From the NCBI GenBank assembly GCA_000827325.1, contig KN832883.1, positions 394,867-458,866 of the forward strand: a stretch of DNA of 64,000 bases, given 5' to 3'. Within the stretch, counting starts at the first letter, position 1, and each line of letters begins with the position of its first letter. This document shows positions 1-9,756 of the stretch, piece after piece. Made by a program: the position numbers and the translations under genes. Origin of the DNA: Oidiodendron maius Zn (Eukaryota; Ascomycota; Leotiomycetes; Myxotrichaceae). The notes below the pieces were generated by a model. It had not been told where the DNA came from. It was given only the letters and a program-made list of their open reading frames with translations, and ran no database searches.

Positions 1-837
1 GGCAATTTATTGGGTAACCAGGGCTGTTACAGCTAAGATACTGGTATAATATACTAGTTATAATAACTCCTAGATTCTAGAAGTAGGACTCTAATAAAAA
101 GAGGGTAGACCTCTTTAAGGGTTCTATAATAAATAATCTGTCTTTTAAATTAATTTCTGCTTTAGGATACAGGTATTGTATTAGAAGCCTAATAGTACTA
201 TCACCTATATTACACTTATAATTCCCTTCCTTTATGCTAGCCTCTATATAGGCATTATTACAGTCCTAGGTATTAAATATCTGTAACAGTATATAATATA
301 TATACTATTTAAAGGGAGTATTTACACTTTTTGCACCCTACTATAGCTATTTACAGCTAGTACGCTAATTGAGTAGGTCTTATTATAGAGTTAGAAGAGC
401 AGAATGCCCCTTGAAACCCTTAGATGTTTTAAAATATTCTCCTTGCTCCTTATTAATCTTACCCCCTTTTAGCTGGTTAGTGTAGTAGTTAGAGCTATTT
501 ATACTATTCTTATTACACTGTTCGTTTGTCTTCTCTTAGCCTAATATGACAGCTTAAAAATGCAAATACTCTTTTAGCCTTTAGACTATTAATTAGAGGA
601 AGGCAAAGAAGATAATTAAGTGATTAAAGAGAGAGTACACTATCTATAAAGATGTACTAAAGCCTCTCTGTTTTTAAATAAAAAAAAACTCAAATCAATA
701 TCACTCAGCTTATACTAAGACATCCTCTTAACAACTTCTTGAACTATTTACTTGAGGTAAGCAAATGAGCTTCTACAGTTATATGGCCTTCTTTTTATAA
801 GGAATTTCTAATATTTAGTTATAACTATATTTATAGA
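1..837. other. AT-rich island, no intact gene
   Basis: The stretch is dominated by A and T, with many TA-rich words and no open frame with normal codon use. On the minus strand a run around 390-560 reads like faded coding sequence, which suggests an old transposon damaged by repeat-induced point mutation. I could not place it in a family. It lies directly upstream of the small secreted protein gene at 913. Confidence 0.6.
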
Positions 838-912
838 TTGATAGTAGTTGAAAGCACTTTTCAATTATTAATCTTGAAGACATCGCTTGAACAATTAGCC
901 TTATTATTCAGA

Positions 913-1176
913 ATGGCTCGCTTCACTTTAATAATGCTTATGACACTATTTACGCTCTTCTTCTCGACATCCTACGCTACAAGGTGCGCTTCTTTATTCT
1001 GCGAATGTGCGTACGAGGGGGGTGGACAGTGTGCTAAAAATGTGGGGAACGGCTGGCATTGCGACTGCCCAAACAACATTGGATCAAGTGCAGCTTATCA
1101 GGGACTTCAGAGCGACACTTGCATTGTCGTAAGCGAGTTCAACGACCGAGTTAAGTGCTCATCTATCTCCAATTAA
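913..1176 (+). CDS. Small secreted cysteine-rich protein, effector-like
   Basis: The ATG at 913 is preferred because the frame upstream of it has only a non-ATG start. The product is 87 residues. Residues 1 to about 22 form a strong hydrophobic signal peptide ending near STSYA. The mature part has eight cysteines, in the order RC, FC, EC, QC, HC, DC, TC, KC, which could form four disulfides in the apoplast or another extracellular space. There is no known domain that I recognise. A second gene at 3426 shares the spacing around EC-x-Y, the paired C-x-C and the C-terminal block ending in NDR-x-x-C, so the two are paralogues. The gene sits between AT-rich blocks, a setting common for fungal effectors. 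Function is unknown; an effector or self-directed peptide is inference only. Confidence 0.6.
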   Translation: MARFTLIMLMTLFTLFFSTSYATRCASLFCECAYEGGGQCAKNVGNGWHCDCPNNIGSSAAYQGLQSDTCIVVSEFNDRVKCSSISN

Positions 1177-3091
1177 GTGTTTGTTCAAGGATCTCGGTCG
1201 GGAGGAGGTAGAGTGGAGGATATAACCGATGTATGGAGTTCTCTTCGACTCGAAGAGTTTAAGCTCGGCCGGTTTAGCGGGTTCCTGTCTTGTTACGGAT
1301 ATTGGCAATATTATATCGGACGTTTGCCTTGTTTGCACCTACTAGCGCACCGAGGATTAGCCAGCTCAGGTATTAAACCTCGAGCCCATCTACAACCTTC
1401 TTCTCTCTTTGGTTGTAGATTTTGATCAATATAATATATAGCCTAGTCTTGTCTTCATTACATCGTATACATCGCTGTCTCATAACATTATTCTACTTTA
1501 ATATATATTAAGAGAGTATTAATAGAGGTTATTTAAGCTACAGCTTTTTCAACTACTTATAAGCTAAGCTTAAGACTTATTAATATTATATAAATATAAA
1601 TAACTTATATAAAAAGTAAAAGATAATATTAATTAAAGCTTTAAATATATATTATATACTCTTTAAAATTTAAGATCTAAAGGATTTAAAGGATTTATAT
1701 AAGTTAATAAGAAGTTAAATAAGTTTATATTAGAGTAAACTATTGCTTATATTATAATCTTAAGTATATATTATAGTAGCCTTAGAGTAGATATTATAAT
1801 ATAATATAAAGCCTATAAGTAAAATACTATATTTCACTTGAATACTAAAGTAAGGAGCAACTGGCTAGGTATATAGAGGCTTAATATATAAGTGTATATA
1901 TAGACCTCTAGCTAGGTAATATATATATTGTTATATTACCTCCCCCCCTTAAAAAGAGCTAGTCGCTAGTCTCTAGTATCAAGAAGTATTACAGTTTACC
2001 TCCTTATAGATTCTCTAGGTCTAACTTCTATTGTATATTATTGGTTATTGCCGAAGAGAATAATCTCGACATTGAGTTTGCTGAAGTCAAGCGACCAAAA
2101 GTAGATGCTGAATATCTCAAACTCCACCCTATTACTCAAGTTCTTATTTTTTCTTTCTTTTTTTCTTTTATTTCTTTTTCGGGGTAGCAATGGCTATTAT
2201 GAACTGAGGCCATTACTATATATTGCAGGTTCGGTGACATGGAATGCGCGATTACGGTACGGGGCTAGATAAGATACACTGTCAATTCTGATACAACTCC
2301 GATTAAGAACAATAGTGACTAGAATTAGTCTCGTTGCAGGTTGAGAATACGATAGTTTTAGGTAGTGGCAAGGCGGATTTCGCATCTATCATATGATGGA
2401 TGTTATTTACAAATAGTGATGTCCTGCCTAAGCTTGGTGGCTGGTTCTGACCGTTAGTTGGCATTGACCCCTTTCAGCAAAGTCGCGTCGAGGACTCAAA
2501 AAGGCTGCTTGAAATCCCTTAGGATTCTTGAGTAGCATCCGCAGCCATACTTTTCTCGTAAGCGGAACTGCCACACTTGCGGATTTCTTCGCTGCTTCGA
2601 TGTTATCCCAGGGCTTAAGAACCCTAACGCAGTTCATTAGTAAGCGCGATATACCGGTTGGTGAGTAAGCGATATAGGCACCTTGAAACTACTATATGGT
2701 GATATATATCAATTAATTAAAAATCAACTACTTTAAATATTAACTAGCCAATTAAACAGGTCTATTTATTCTTGATGTGGTCTCAGGAGGATTGCTAGGG
2801 AATAGCTAGCCTATTAGGTGGGAATGTAACGCGAGCCCTGGTCTTAAAAGGTCATTTTGCCCTTTTAAATCATCGCTTTAATGATGTAACTTAATTTCGT
2901 AACAGCTAAAAGATGTGACAGGTCCACGAGATACTAATACAACTTTACTACGACGTTCTTATGCTAGTATACAAAGAGTTTTTATGATGGACTAAGAAGA
3001 ATTTCGCGAACTACTCTCATTATAGTTTCTAGCTCTAAGCCTTCGAGCATAAATACTAGGCCAGTCGCCTACCATGTTAAATGCTTCTGTA
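1177..3091. other. AT-rich intergenic stretch
   Basis: About 1430-2040 is extremely AT-rich and looks heavily mutated. Its right edge, with a pyrimidine-rich run near 1940, may be the edge of an old repeat fossil that I cannot classify. From about 2040 the base composition rises again, and a 69-codon ATG frame on the minus strand (2428-2637) is open but resembles nothing I know. No gene is supported here. Confidence 0.5.
2428..2637 (-). CDS. Unrecognised short open frame
   Basis: This 69-residue frame starts with a true ATG and has a balanced base composition, unlike the AT-rich DNA around it. The product is basic, with many Lys and Arg, and has no signal peptide or membrane segment. No family is recognised and no intron signals extend it. 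It may be a fragment of a larger decayed gene or chance. Confidence 0.15.
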   Translation of the reverse strand: MNCVRVLKPWDNIEAAKKSASVAVPLTRKVWLRMLLKNPKGFQAAFLSPRRDFAERGQCQLTVRTSHQA

Positions 3092-3330
3092 TATGGAGAT
3101 CGCCGCAAAAGGTCCTCACAGCAGGGGCTATTAAGTAGGGTCTAGCAGAGCAACGGTTACAATGCACGGATGGAGTCTGTTATTGATTGCTACAGGCTGC
3201 GCGTGCTGTAAAATTAGAGAGCTCAAGCCTATAGACCACTAATTTTACAGTGACTCTGGATGTTGGGTCACGAGTAAGCGAAACCAGCAATACACGCCTG
3301 CTGCCAGGACTTTTTGCGGCGACCTCCGTA
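3092..3330. mobile_element. MITE-like inverted-repeat element, copy A
   Basis: The two ends are inverted repeats of about 30 bp. The left end (3092 onward) reads through a core GCCGCAAAA then GTCCT, and the right end matches it in reverse complement up to 3330. The centre carries the block TGTAAAATTAG and its inverse CTAATTTTACA, which also occurs in the copies at 12839 and, in altered form, at 6103. The element is 239 bp and has no coding capacity, so it would depend on a transposase elsewhere. The flanks give only a weak, imperfect direct repeat, so the exact ends are uncertain. Confidence 0.6.
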
Positions 3331-3425
3331 TATATCTATCAATCAATCAAGTCATTATAAGCAACCGACTTTTTGTCTCAAACTATTCGATAGAGCCTCT
3401 CCGTCTTCGAAACTTGTTAGTTAAG

Positions 3426-3629
3426 ATGTTCGCCAACGTGCTTATTACAAGCCCTCTCCCTCTTGCCCTTGCTGCTTCTGTCGTGGCACGTACTTGCACT
3501 GGGGGATTTATTGAATGTACTTACCTTAACGGCCGTCGCACCATGGAATACGATGGTGGCTTTTGTCGTTGTGACGATACGAGCACCACTCTAGGAGGGG
3601 CCTTACAAAAATCAGCTTGTATTACCTAG
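3426..3629 (+). CDS. Small secreted cysteine-rich protein, shorter paralogue
   Basis: Starting at the second in-frame ATG (3426) gives 67 residues with a hydrophobic leader ending near VVARTC. Five cysteines remain, including EC, the FC-R-C pair and the C-terminal AC. It aligns with the gene at 913 through EC-x-Y, the C-x-C pair and the last cysteine. The similarity seems to run slightly past its stop, so the C-terminus looks shortened relative to the paralogue. Whether the product still folds is unclear. It lies just downstream of MITE copy A. Confidence 0.45.
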   Translation: MFANVLITSPLPLALAASVVARTCTGGFIECTYLNGRRTMEYDGGFCRCDDTSTTLGGALQKSACIT

Positions 3630-3877
3630 TTTGAGTATAACGACCGATCGCAATGCTAGAAATTCAATTGGTCTATCTGGCTACGGCTATATAACTATTG
3701 TTGGTATAGAAGTCTTACTATAAGGATGTCAAACTCGTTGAATTTTAGTCCTTGAATGCGAAAGGGGTCCTTAGTAGTATATTTCAGGTGGGATGAGGAC
3801 TCGACCGATGATCTGCACCACATTTACAATATATATATCCTTTATCCCATCCGCTGTCAACGGTTTATTGCCTCTGC

Positions 3878-4063
3878 TTGTGCTCTAAGTACGAGTTCAA
3901 TCTGTTTCAATCTGCTCTCGAAATGTCTGGTAGTGGAGGCTATTATAAATACCGGTGCAAATACTGGTTAACTTACAATTGCCCAAATTGGGTATGGGTG
4001 AATAATGCCCCCTGTGGGCAATGTCTGGTGAGCTTCCACCTAACACTTCATCAGTGTGCCTAA
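3878..4063 (+). CDS. Possible small cysteine-rich protein, incomplete model
   Basis: From the ATG at 3923 the frame reads a compact aromatic and cysteine-rich block: YKYRCKYW, then NCPNW, then NAPCGQC. The motif style is that of small secreted fungal proteins, but no signal peptide precedes it in frame, so an upstream exon would be needed. The frame has no ATG before 3923. The match to the pair at 913 and 3426 is not convincing. It is listed because the residue pattern is hard to explain as chance. Confidence 0.3.
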   Translation: MCSKYEFNLFQSALEMSGSGGYYKYRCKYWLTYNCPNWVWVNNAPCGQCLVSFHLTLHQCA

Positions 4064-4919
4064 AGTAACTCCAATTAGGTAGACGGCCGGGATAGCAGAA
4101 ACGCAGCCAGTGGTCAACAAATGTACCATGAGTATCTTAAGAATTCTTTAATCGTTGCTAATTTATCTTATTAGAGACCGTCCCAGTGAAGGGGTTTACG
4201 AAAGGCTACAACGCGGCAGCGAAAAAGCGAGGATATTTCAAACAGCGTCTGGTTTGGATGTAATTGAACCATATAATACTGGAGTTGCAACGAGACGAAG
4301 TTGCCCTCTATTATTTAGTAGCAATGATTCTGTATTGGTTGCAGATATAGCCTAGTGGAGGACAGAAGGGGAGCGGATCAAAATTTTCTATCGGAATTTT
4401 TATTGTCAACGAACTTGTGGGTTATATTGTCACTATTCTCCTATATTTGAACAATGCAGTCATATCCCTATTCTTGGAGAAACTTCTTCCTATCTGTCTA
4501 ATGTATTGAACTTTTTTAGCTGATTTCAAATCTATTGTGACTACTCCGGTGGATAATAAGCTTTCGATACTTGAAGAACTATTCTGAGAAACCCCAAACC
4601 ATTGTAAGGTTCCGCTGCGTGGATGATCAGGTGAGTTTCACGTTTTGTGAATAATCTCTCTTTATGAATCCTGTGAAATCAGAGCTTTCGCCAGGCTACT
4701 AGATGGCTCTACAACGCCACACAATACACCACGTAGGCGCCCTCGACTCTGAACTGGCAAAGGAGTTCAAGGCTAGTAAATGGTACGATACGGACTGCCG
4801 AGTAACAAGGCATAGTCGAATGTTGTGGTGGTTGCAGGAGGGGTTGGAAAAAATAAGGTTGATAGTGCTGGTATTCAAGGTACATGCGATTGCGCAGAAA
4901 GGGGTACTATAACCTAGGT
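4064..4919. other. Intergenic, no supported gene
   Basis: Only short, unconvincing frames are present on both strands. The stretch separates the cysteine-rich protein cluster from the NLR relic. I see no promoter or repeat worth naming. Confidence 0.5.
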
Positions 4920-6102
4920 ATTTCAGATGGATATAGCTGTACCCTTGCTTGATTACTAGAACCGCCTGGAGATATTTCTAGCGTCGAAATGCATCGATCA
5001 AACCGTCATCCTGGAAATCATTGTCCACTTTCTTGCTGGGATTATAGTCGCACAGATGGTGAATCCAATAAACACACGAGTACTGTCCTGCGGCTAGCGG
5101 ATCTGGATCGGGTGGCGTAACTTGGTCGATAGGAAATCCAGGAGCGCCTAGGCCATAGATATTGCATTTAAGTTTCCATGACACGACTCGCAGTGATCGG
5201 GAGAAGATGCTGTAGTGTACGTCATCTATTCCAGAAGGAAAAGTCTTAGGAGCTGCCTCTACGAGTAGAAAGTCCTTCACGGACTGATAAACGAATGAGA
5301 TAGTGCGTTCTCGAAGGGTTAGAAAAGTGTCACAAGCCCTATGATCTCTGCTAGAGATTCGTCATTAGATGCGCCAGCAGGTATGTCGACGAAAGATACC
5401 AGTTCGTCCACCGTGACGGGCCGATATACAACCGAAACGATGGCCAGTATAGGTTTACAAAGCACGGCAATATCTAAACGGCAAGTTTGGTCCATCATCC
5501 GCCGGTAGAGTGACCGAACCCGCTGGAAATGCTAATATCTTTGAGAGTTTATTCGGTCGTAGGGTATTGACATGAACTTGACAAACCATGGCCACCCAGA
5601 GAAAGGTATCGTTTGCGTTTGATAATAAATGATGAATGGTATCTCGTGTTTCCTTGCCATATTTCTTGAATTTCATTAATCCCTAAACCTTGTGCTGGAT
5701 GTATATGGCCACTGAAGTAGATAGAGAGTTTTGGTTCGGCTCGAGAGAAAGCCTTGCTTTCTGAGTCACGGTATGAAGATAATCCTCAATGCTCAGTGCT
5801 TGGCCAATGCAGCGACTGGATACGATCCACTTCACACTCAAGTGTGCTGCTGAGTTCTGCATGATAAAGTAAAGAAACAAGCACGTCTCTGTGCTACTCT
5901 CGTCTATCGCGTCAATGATCACGGAGGTGCCTTGAAAGCACGAGTCCTCAAGAATACTAGCGAAATCTTTGAGAAGGCCTCCCACGCATTCACATCATTG
6001 GATAGTAATTTCAGCCTCATACTCCGCCTACATTTCTGGAGCAATCCGAGAGGCCGAGGAGAAGGATGTGACCAATTTGAATTGCTCCAGAGCTGCAATA
6101 CA
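4920..6102 (-). pseudogene. Decayed NACHT-domain NLR (HET-E-like)
   Basis: Translated pieces in several frames match successive parts of fungal NACHT NLR proteins. In order they are the Walker B-type stretch VIIDAIDES (about 5890-5930), the following WIVSSR block (about 5820), the KKYGKETRDTI and NDTFLWVAMVCQ block (about 5590-5680), and the downstream SAKDFLL-like, SIFSRSL and YWIHHLCDYNP blocks (5000-5280). Such proteins sense non-self and can trigger cell death. The P-loop and N-terminal effector domain are missing, because similarity stops where the MITE-like element at 6103 begins. At least two frame changes and internal stops separate the pieces, so it is not functional. The repeat domain expected at the C-terminus is also absent. 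Confidence 0.75.
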
Positions 6103-6354
6103 GTACGAAGTACGACTCCAAAAGTCCTGGCACACGCTAGCAGGGAAGCGTTCTCTGGGCGGTCGCCTAGCAACCAGAACCTGCTGAAAATTTAGTGAGT
6201 TACAGGCTTACATCCCCTAATTTTACAGCGCCTATAGCCCGTAGCGATCACTGTTACTCACTAACTTTTCAGTAGGCTCTGGTTGCTAGGCGACCGCCCA
6301 GAGAAAGCTTCCCTGCTAGCGTGTGCCAGGACTTTTGGAGTCGTACTTCGTACC
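6103..6354. mobile_element. MITE-like element with long terminal inverted repeats, copy B
   Basis: The arms 6103-6205 and 6252-6354 are inverted repeats of about 103 bp with only about five mismatches. Each outer end begins GTACGAAGTAC followed by GACTCCAAAAGTCCTGG. The inner part holds a version of the AATTTTACAG block shared with the other two copies. There is no open frame. The near-perfect arms mean it could form a long hairpin and suggest a fairly recent insertion. It abuts the truncated NLR relic, so it may have interrupted that gene. No clear target duplication is visible. Confidence 0.75.
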
Positions 6355-6460
6355 TCTGATGACTTTTTGTACGAACTTAGCTGACGGAGTCCAGAACTGT
6401 CTAGTAGCTACACCTCCAAGTGACGAATAGAGCGTTCTGAGCATGTAACCCTTTCTTAAA

Positions 6461-6922
6461 TTAGCCAGAAGCAGCCTCCCACACGTACAGCACATCCGGT
6501 TCCCCCTCCTCATTCTGCGAACCATCGTTCAGACCCACGACGCGAAATCCGCGCGCCTCGTAGAACGCCCGCGCCCGCGTGTTCCGCTGGAAGGTAAACA
6601 GCTGTAACCGGCCAGGGCTCAGCGCCTTTGCTTGTGCTAGTAGCATCGAGCCGATACCACGCCGATACTGGCCAGGCTGTAAATAAAGCTGGTTAAGGGC
6701 GTCGCCGGCAAGGTTCACGAACCCTAGGATCCGACCGTCCTGTCGCACGACCCAAGTCTGGCCTTGAACCAGCATTATCGTGCGCACCCAGTTGTGGACT
6801 GATTCGTCACTATGCACGCGCCGCAGATATGGCAAGGCATCGGCCCGGGACGCCAGAAAGAGCGTCGCGATTTCGCTCGCATCCGCGTCAGTCGCCCTGT
6901 CGATCACGGGCCCGGTGGCCAT
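6461..6922 (-). CDS. GNAT-family N-acetyltransferase, bacterial-looking
   Basis: The intronless frame starts with ATG and encodes 153 residues, a full-length single GNAT domain. The N-terminus IDRATDADASEIATLF fits strand 1 and helix 1. The acetyl-CoA loop is in QYRRGIGSMLLAQA (motif A, Q/R-x-x-G-x-G/A), and the C-terminal NTRARAFYEARGF is the usual motif B ending. These enzymes move acetyl from acetyl-CoA to an amine; the substrate cannot be told. The sequence style, high GC and lack of introns are more like bacterial GNATs than the fungal GNATs elsewhere in this window, so horizontal transfer is possible. It stands alone between a MITE and the frameshifted membrane protein gene. Confidence 0.75.
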   Translation of the reverse strand: MATGPVIDRATDADASEIATLFLASRADALPYLRRVHSDESVHNWVRTIMLVQGQTWVVRQDGRILGFVNLAGDALNQLYLQPGQYRRGIGSMLLAQAKALSPGRLQLFTFQRNTRARAFYEARGFRVVGLNDGSQNEEGEPDVLYVWEAASG

Positions 6923-7242
6923 TCTTTACTTCTCGAGGACGATGGTAGATCTTGGAGGCGTCAACGGGCACAATATCCTAGTGGTAATAGCCAAATATAC
7001 TTGGAACAGTTGGGAAAGCAGCGGAAAACGTCAATTCTCTGCAGGAGCCGACCATTCTATTAGTATGTCAAGTGAGAGTGCTAGCTCCATGACCCATACT
7101 TTGCTCTCTCGATCACCGACTGTCCGCAACACCGTTGGGACGCCTGAAGATGTCTTACGTTGGTCGGTGCGATTAAATTATTTCTTAAGTGTTTGAAGAG
7201 CAGGACACCGACTTCGCTCATAGCTGTACTACTGCTTCCTCA
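6923..7242. other. Intergenic, nothing recognised
   Basis: About 320 bp between two minus-strand genes. It holds the promoter region of the GNAT gene and the 3' flank of the membrane protein relic. No motif stands out. Confidence 0.5.
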
Positions 7243-8555
7243 TTAACAAAGCTCAAGCCCAGCTATTAAATCCCCAGCCGCAACGTCGATACCAAAACTC
7301 CTCTTATCTTCAACTCCAAAACCAATGAATAATTCGTCATCCAAGTACCCATGATACGTTAACCCTTGTTTCTTCCAGTTCATCGACGTTGTATAGACCA
7401 TCTGCGCCGAATTCTTCGGGATCCAATCCTTATCGCCAACCCAAGATCCGCCTGCCTCGCCCCGGCCGTGATACCAAAATGGTTTTGAAGAGATACCATA
7501 AACCTCGAAGGGCGCCGTTTGCTTAAAAAGCATAATATGGGTCTCAAACACGCCATGGTCGTAGAAACTCTTGAACTGAAAGATAGTGAAGATGTAGGTG
7601 TTCTCATCTGATTTGCGACAATTTGGATGGGAACGCTCCAACTTTGAGTTATGTATAGGAGGCATGTACTTCTCCATGCAAATCTTGTCACGCTCCGCGG
7701 CAAGTGGTGCAATGTCTTCGCCTACTAGCCCTTTGCTGTTGTCCTTGCTGTCGAAGTCTAGTTTCGCAAAGGTGCGCTTCGGCACTATATCGTAATGGAT
7801 GTACATCTCGCCCTTGCTGTCCCAGAATGGGAACCAATTCTTTTCCACCCTTGAGTAGGGTAAACCTTGAGGCCGCGGCAGATCCGTCGGCCAGAAGAAT
7901 TTCCCCGTTGTCTCTGGACTGCTGTTCCAGTTGACCAGACGCCGAAAATCATGTATCCATAGCCCGAAGCAATTATATTGCGATTGCGACCCGTAGATGA
8001 CGAACGGCTGGTCGGGTCCTTGGAAGACACGCGCATCGTGCGGCCCCGTAGTGAGGTGAAAAACTCCAGGTCACCGTCGCAATGCGTACTCACAGTCGAT
8101 GAAATGGGGAGAATGAGCGGCGGTCTGGTACACTGCATTTTATCGTCTTTGAAGGTTGCCTCGCAGACCAGCTCGGTAAACCGGACTATGTCATCATCTG
8201 CACTTTTGTCTCGCTGCGCCGTGATAAACCATGTGCTGGGTTTATTCGGGTGAGGAATTATGTTCGGATTGTAGGCTGCGCGGTCGCCGAATTCTAGTTG
8301 GAACCAATTCCCATCCTTGGTCATCTTCGAGAAGACCTCCATATGAGTAGACTTGTGGTCCACTGCAAAGAAAGGAGGCGTCGTGATACTCGACTCGTCC
8401 TCGCTGTAATCTTTTGCGTCAGAATCGGAGGTGTAATGACTGACTTGCTGCGTGATATAGCTGGCCATGTCCCCGTTGAGGAACAGGAAGGCGCAGACAG
8501 CGAGGACAAAGAAGTAACCCACCCCCAGTAGGAGACGGACTTCTTTGCCCATCAT
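7243..8555 (-). pseudogene. Type II membrane protein, frameshifted paralogue of 52760-54166
   Basis: The ATG at 8555 gives a short cytosolic N-terminus, one membrane helix (about residues 8-26, LLLGVGYFFVLAVCAFLFL) and a large lumenal domain. Blocks shared with the intact gene at 52760 include NPNIIPHPNKPSTWFI, FTELVCEATF, CTRPPLILPI, EKNWFPFWD, HYDIVPKR, YGISSKPFW and YHGYLDDELF, in the same order. Near 8043-8060 the frame shifts by one base: the downstream part, starting TGPHDARVF, continues in another frame to the stop at 7243. Topology and conserved aromatic blocks suggest a Golgi enzyme acting on glycans, but the family has no function I can name. The single lesion could also be a sequence error, since both halves keep good codon use. 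Confidence 0.7.
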
Positions 8556-8869
8556 TACATGGAGAATGTATTCTGCGAGAGCAGCAATGTGGCGATGGAA
8601 TAGCGGAGGCCAAGCTTTGCGCGCCAAGGAGTGACAATGACGAGAATTGGCAAGAAATGATAGTAATCTTACATCAGGCTAACTTCCATTGCGGCCAATT
8701 CTGGTGCGTGAGACACAATTGCGTCATTGATCTACAGTCACGTAGAATAAGTTTACGCGAATATCTTCAAAATTGCCATTTTTCGCATTCTTTATTTTTA
8801 GTACTATTTTTTAAACTTCGATATGCTGCAACTATACACCCCTATAGGGGTGATCTCTGGTAATATAGA
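8556..8869. other. Intergenic, nothing recognised
   Basis: Upstream region of the minus-strand membrane protein relic. It becomes AT-rich toward its right end, where the decayed transposase fragment begins. No regulatory motif is clear. Confidence 0.45.
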
Positions 8870-9125
8870 AAAGAAGAAGCAATTGACTTATACTAAGGAG
8901 GAAAGATCACTAGAGCTGTATAATTCAGTTATTCTCCTACTAAGATTGTAAAGGAGCCTAATTGTTCTGATTCTACTATCTAAACTACCCTTCATCCTTA
9001 AACTTGACCTATTATATAATAAAGGCAAGACACGCTAATATAGCAGCTAGACCTATAAATATACTAAACAAGGTATATAAAAACTTATAAGAAATATTTA
9101 TATAAACCTAACTAAAGTGTAATAG
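8870..9125 (+). mobile_element. Decayed Tc1/mariner-type transposase N-terminus
   Basis: Successive frames spell fragments of a helix-turn-helix transposase start: KKQLTYTKEERSLELYNS, then YSPTKIVKE and SDSTI. This is the usual layout of the DNA-binding domain in Tc1 and pogo elements. The remainder dissolves into AT-rich sequence with many TAA and TAG codons, consistent with repeat-induced point mutation. No terminal repeats were found, so the extent is approximate. It is an inactive fragment of a plain DNA transposon. Confidence 0.45.
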
Positions 9126-9137
9126 GTTAACCCTATA

Positions 9138-9162
9138 AGTAGTAGTAGTAGTAGTAGTAGTG
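9138..9162. repeat. AGT trinucleotide microsatellite
   Basis: About eight tandem AGT units follow the transposase relic. The run then degrades into related GGT and AGC triplets. Confidence 0.9.
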
Positions 9163-9756
9163 GTACCAGCAGTAGCGGTAGCCTTAGGAATTATCAGGTG
9201 CGGGTTGCCCTGCCAACCACCTATCCTTTTTCAGCAGATAAGAGCAACATTCTCTAAAAGCTCTTTTTCTCTCTTTATAGTATTCTTCTTGTATTTAGAG
9301 GCAACGTTAAGTTGAATAAGCTTCTCTTTAACCTATAACATAAAACGCCTGCTATAACAAGATGTTGCATATACTTCTCAATACAACAACACCAACAACA
9401 AGCTAGAAGTATAGATATTCTTCGATTAGCAGTAATTTATAATGCTGATGCTAGCTTTCAACTGTGATTCACGCTACTGCATGTGGGTCTAAAATTGGCT
9501 GGTCTCACAGTTGAAAAATATCTGTTGGAAAATTCGCAACTGAAGCTCATCCCGATAGAAGTGTCGTCAACAGAGTCAGCCTCAGGCTTAAGACTAAGGC
9601 ACAGGGACATACAGAATGTTACTCAATAAGCTACTGGATAGGGGAGAGTGCTGAATGGCCGGAACAGTAAATTCATTCTTGCCACGGCGGGCTTCTTAAG
9701 AAACAGGAATAAACTTTATCCATTTCGTATCTTATATGCTAAACTCAACTCCAAAT
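9163..9756. other. Intergenic, nothing recognised
   Basis: Mixed-composition DNA downstream of the GFA-domain gene. Only very short open frames occur and none carries a recognisable motif. Confidence 0.5.

Noticed and set aside
390-560. Faded coding-like frame on the minus strand
   Set aside because: The residues look weakly protein-like, but no family could be recognised and stops are frequent.
1177-1425. 82-codon plus-strand frame after the first cysteine-rich gene
   Set aside because: It lacks an ATG start and any motif, and it is most likely 3' flank of the upstream gene.
1430-2040. Possible terminal repeat of an old retroelement
   Set aside because: The strong AT bias and a pyrimidine run look repeat-like, but no second copy, coding part or defined ends were found in the window, so no element is called.
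4703-4912. 69-codon frame with Cys and Trp near the NLR relic
   Set aside because: It does not align with the secreted cysteine-rich pair and has only one cysteine.
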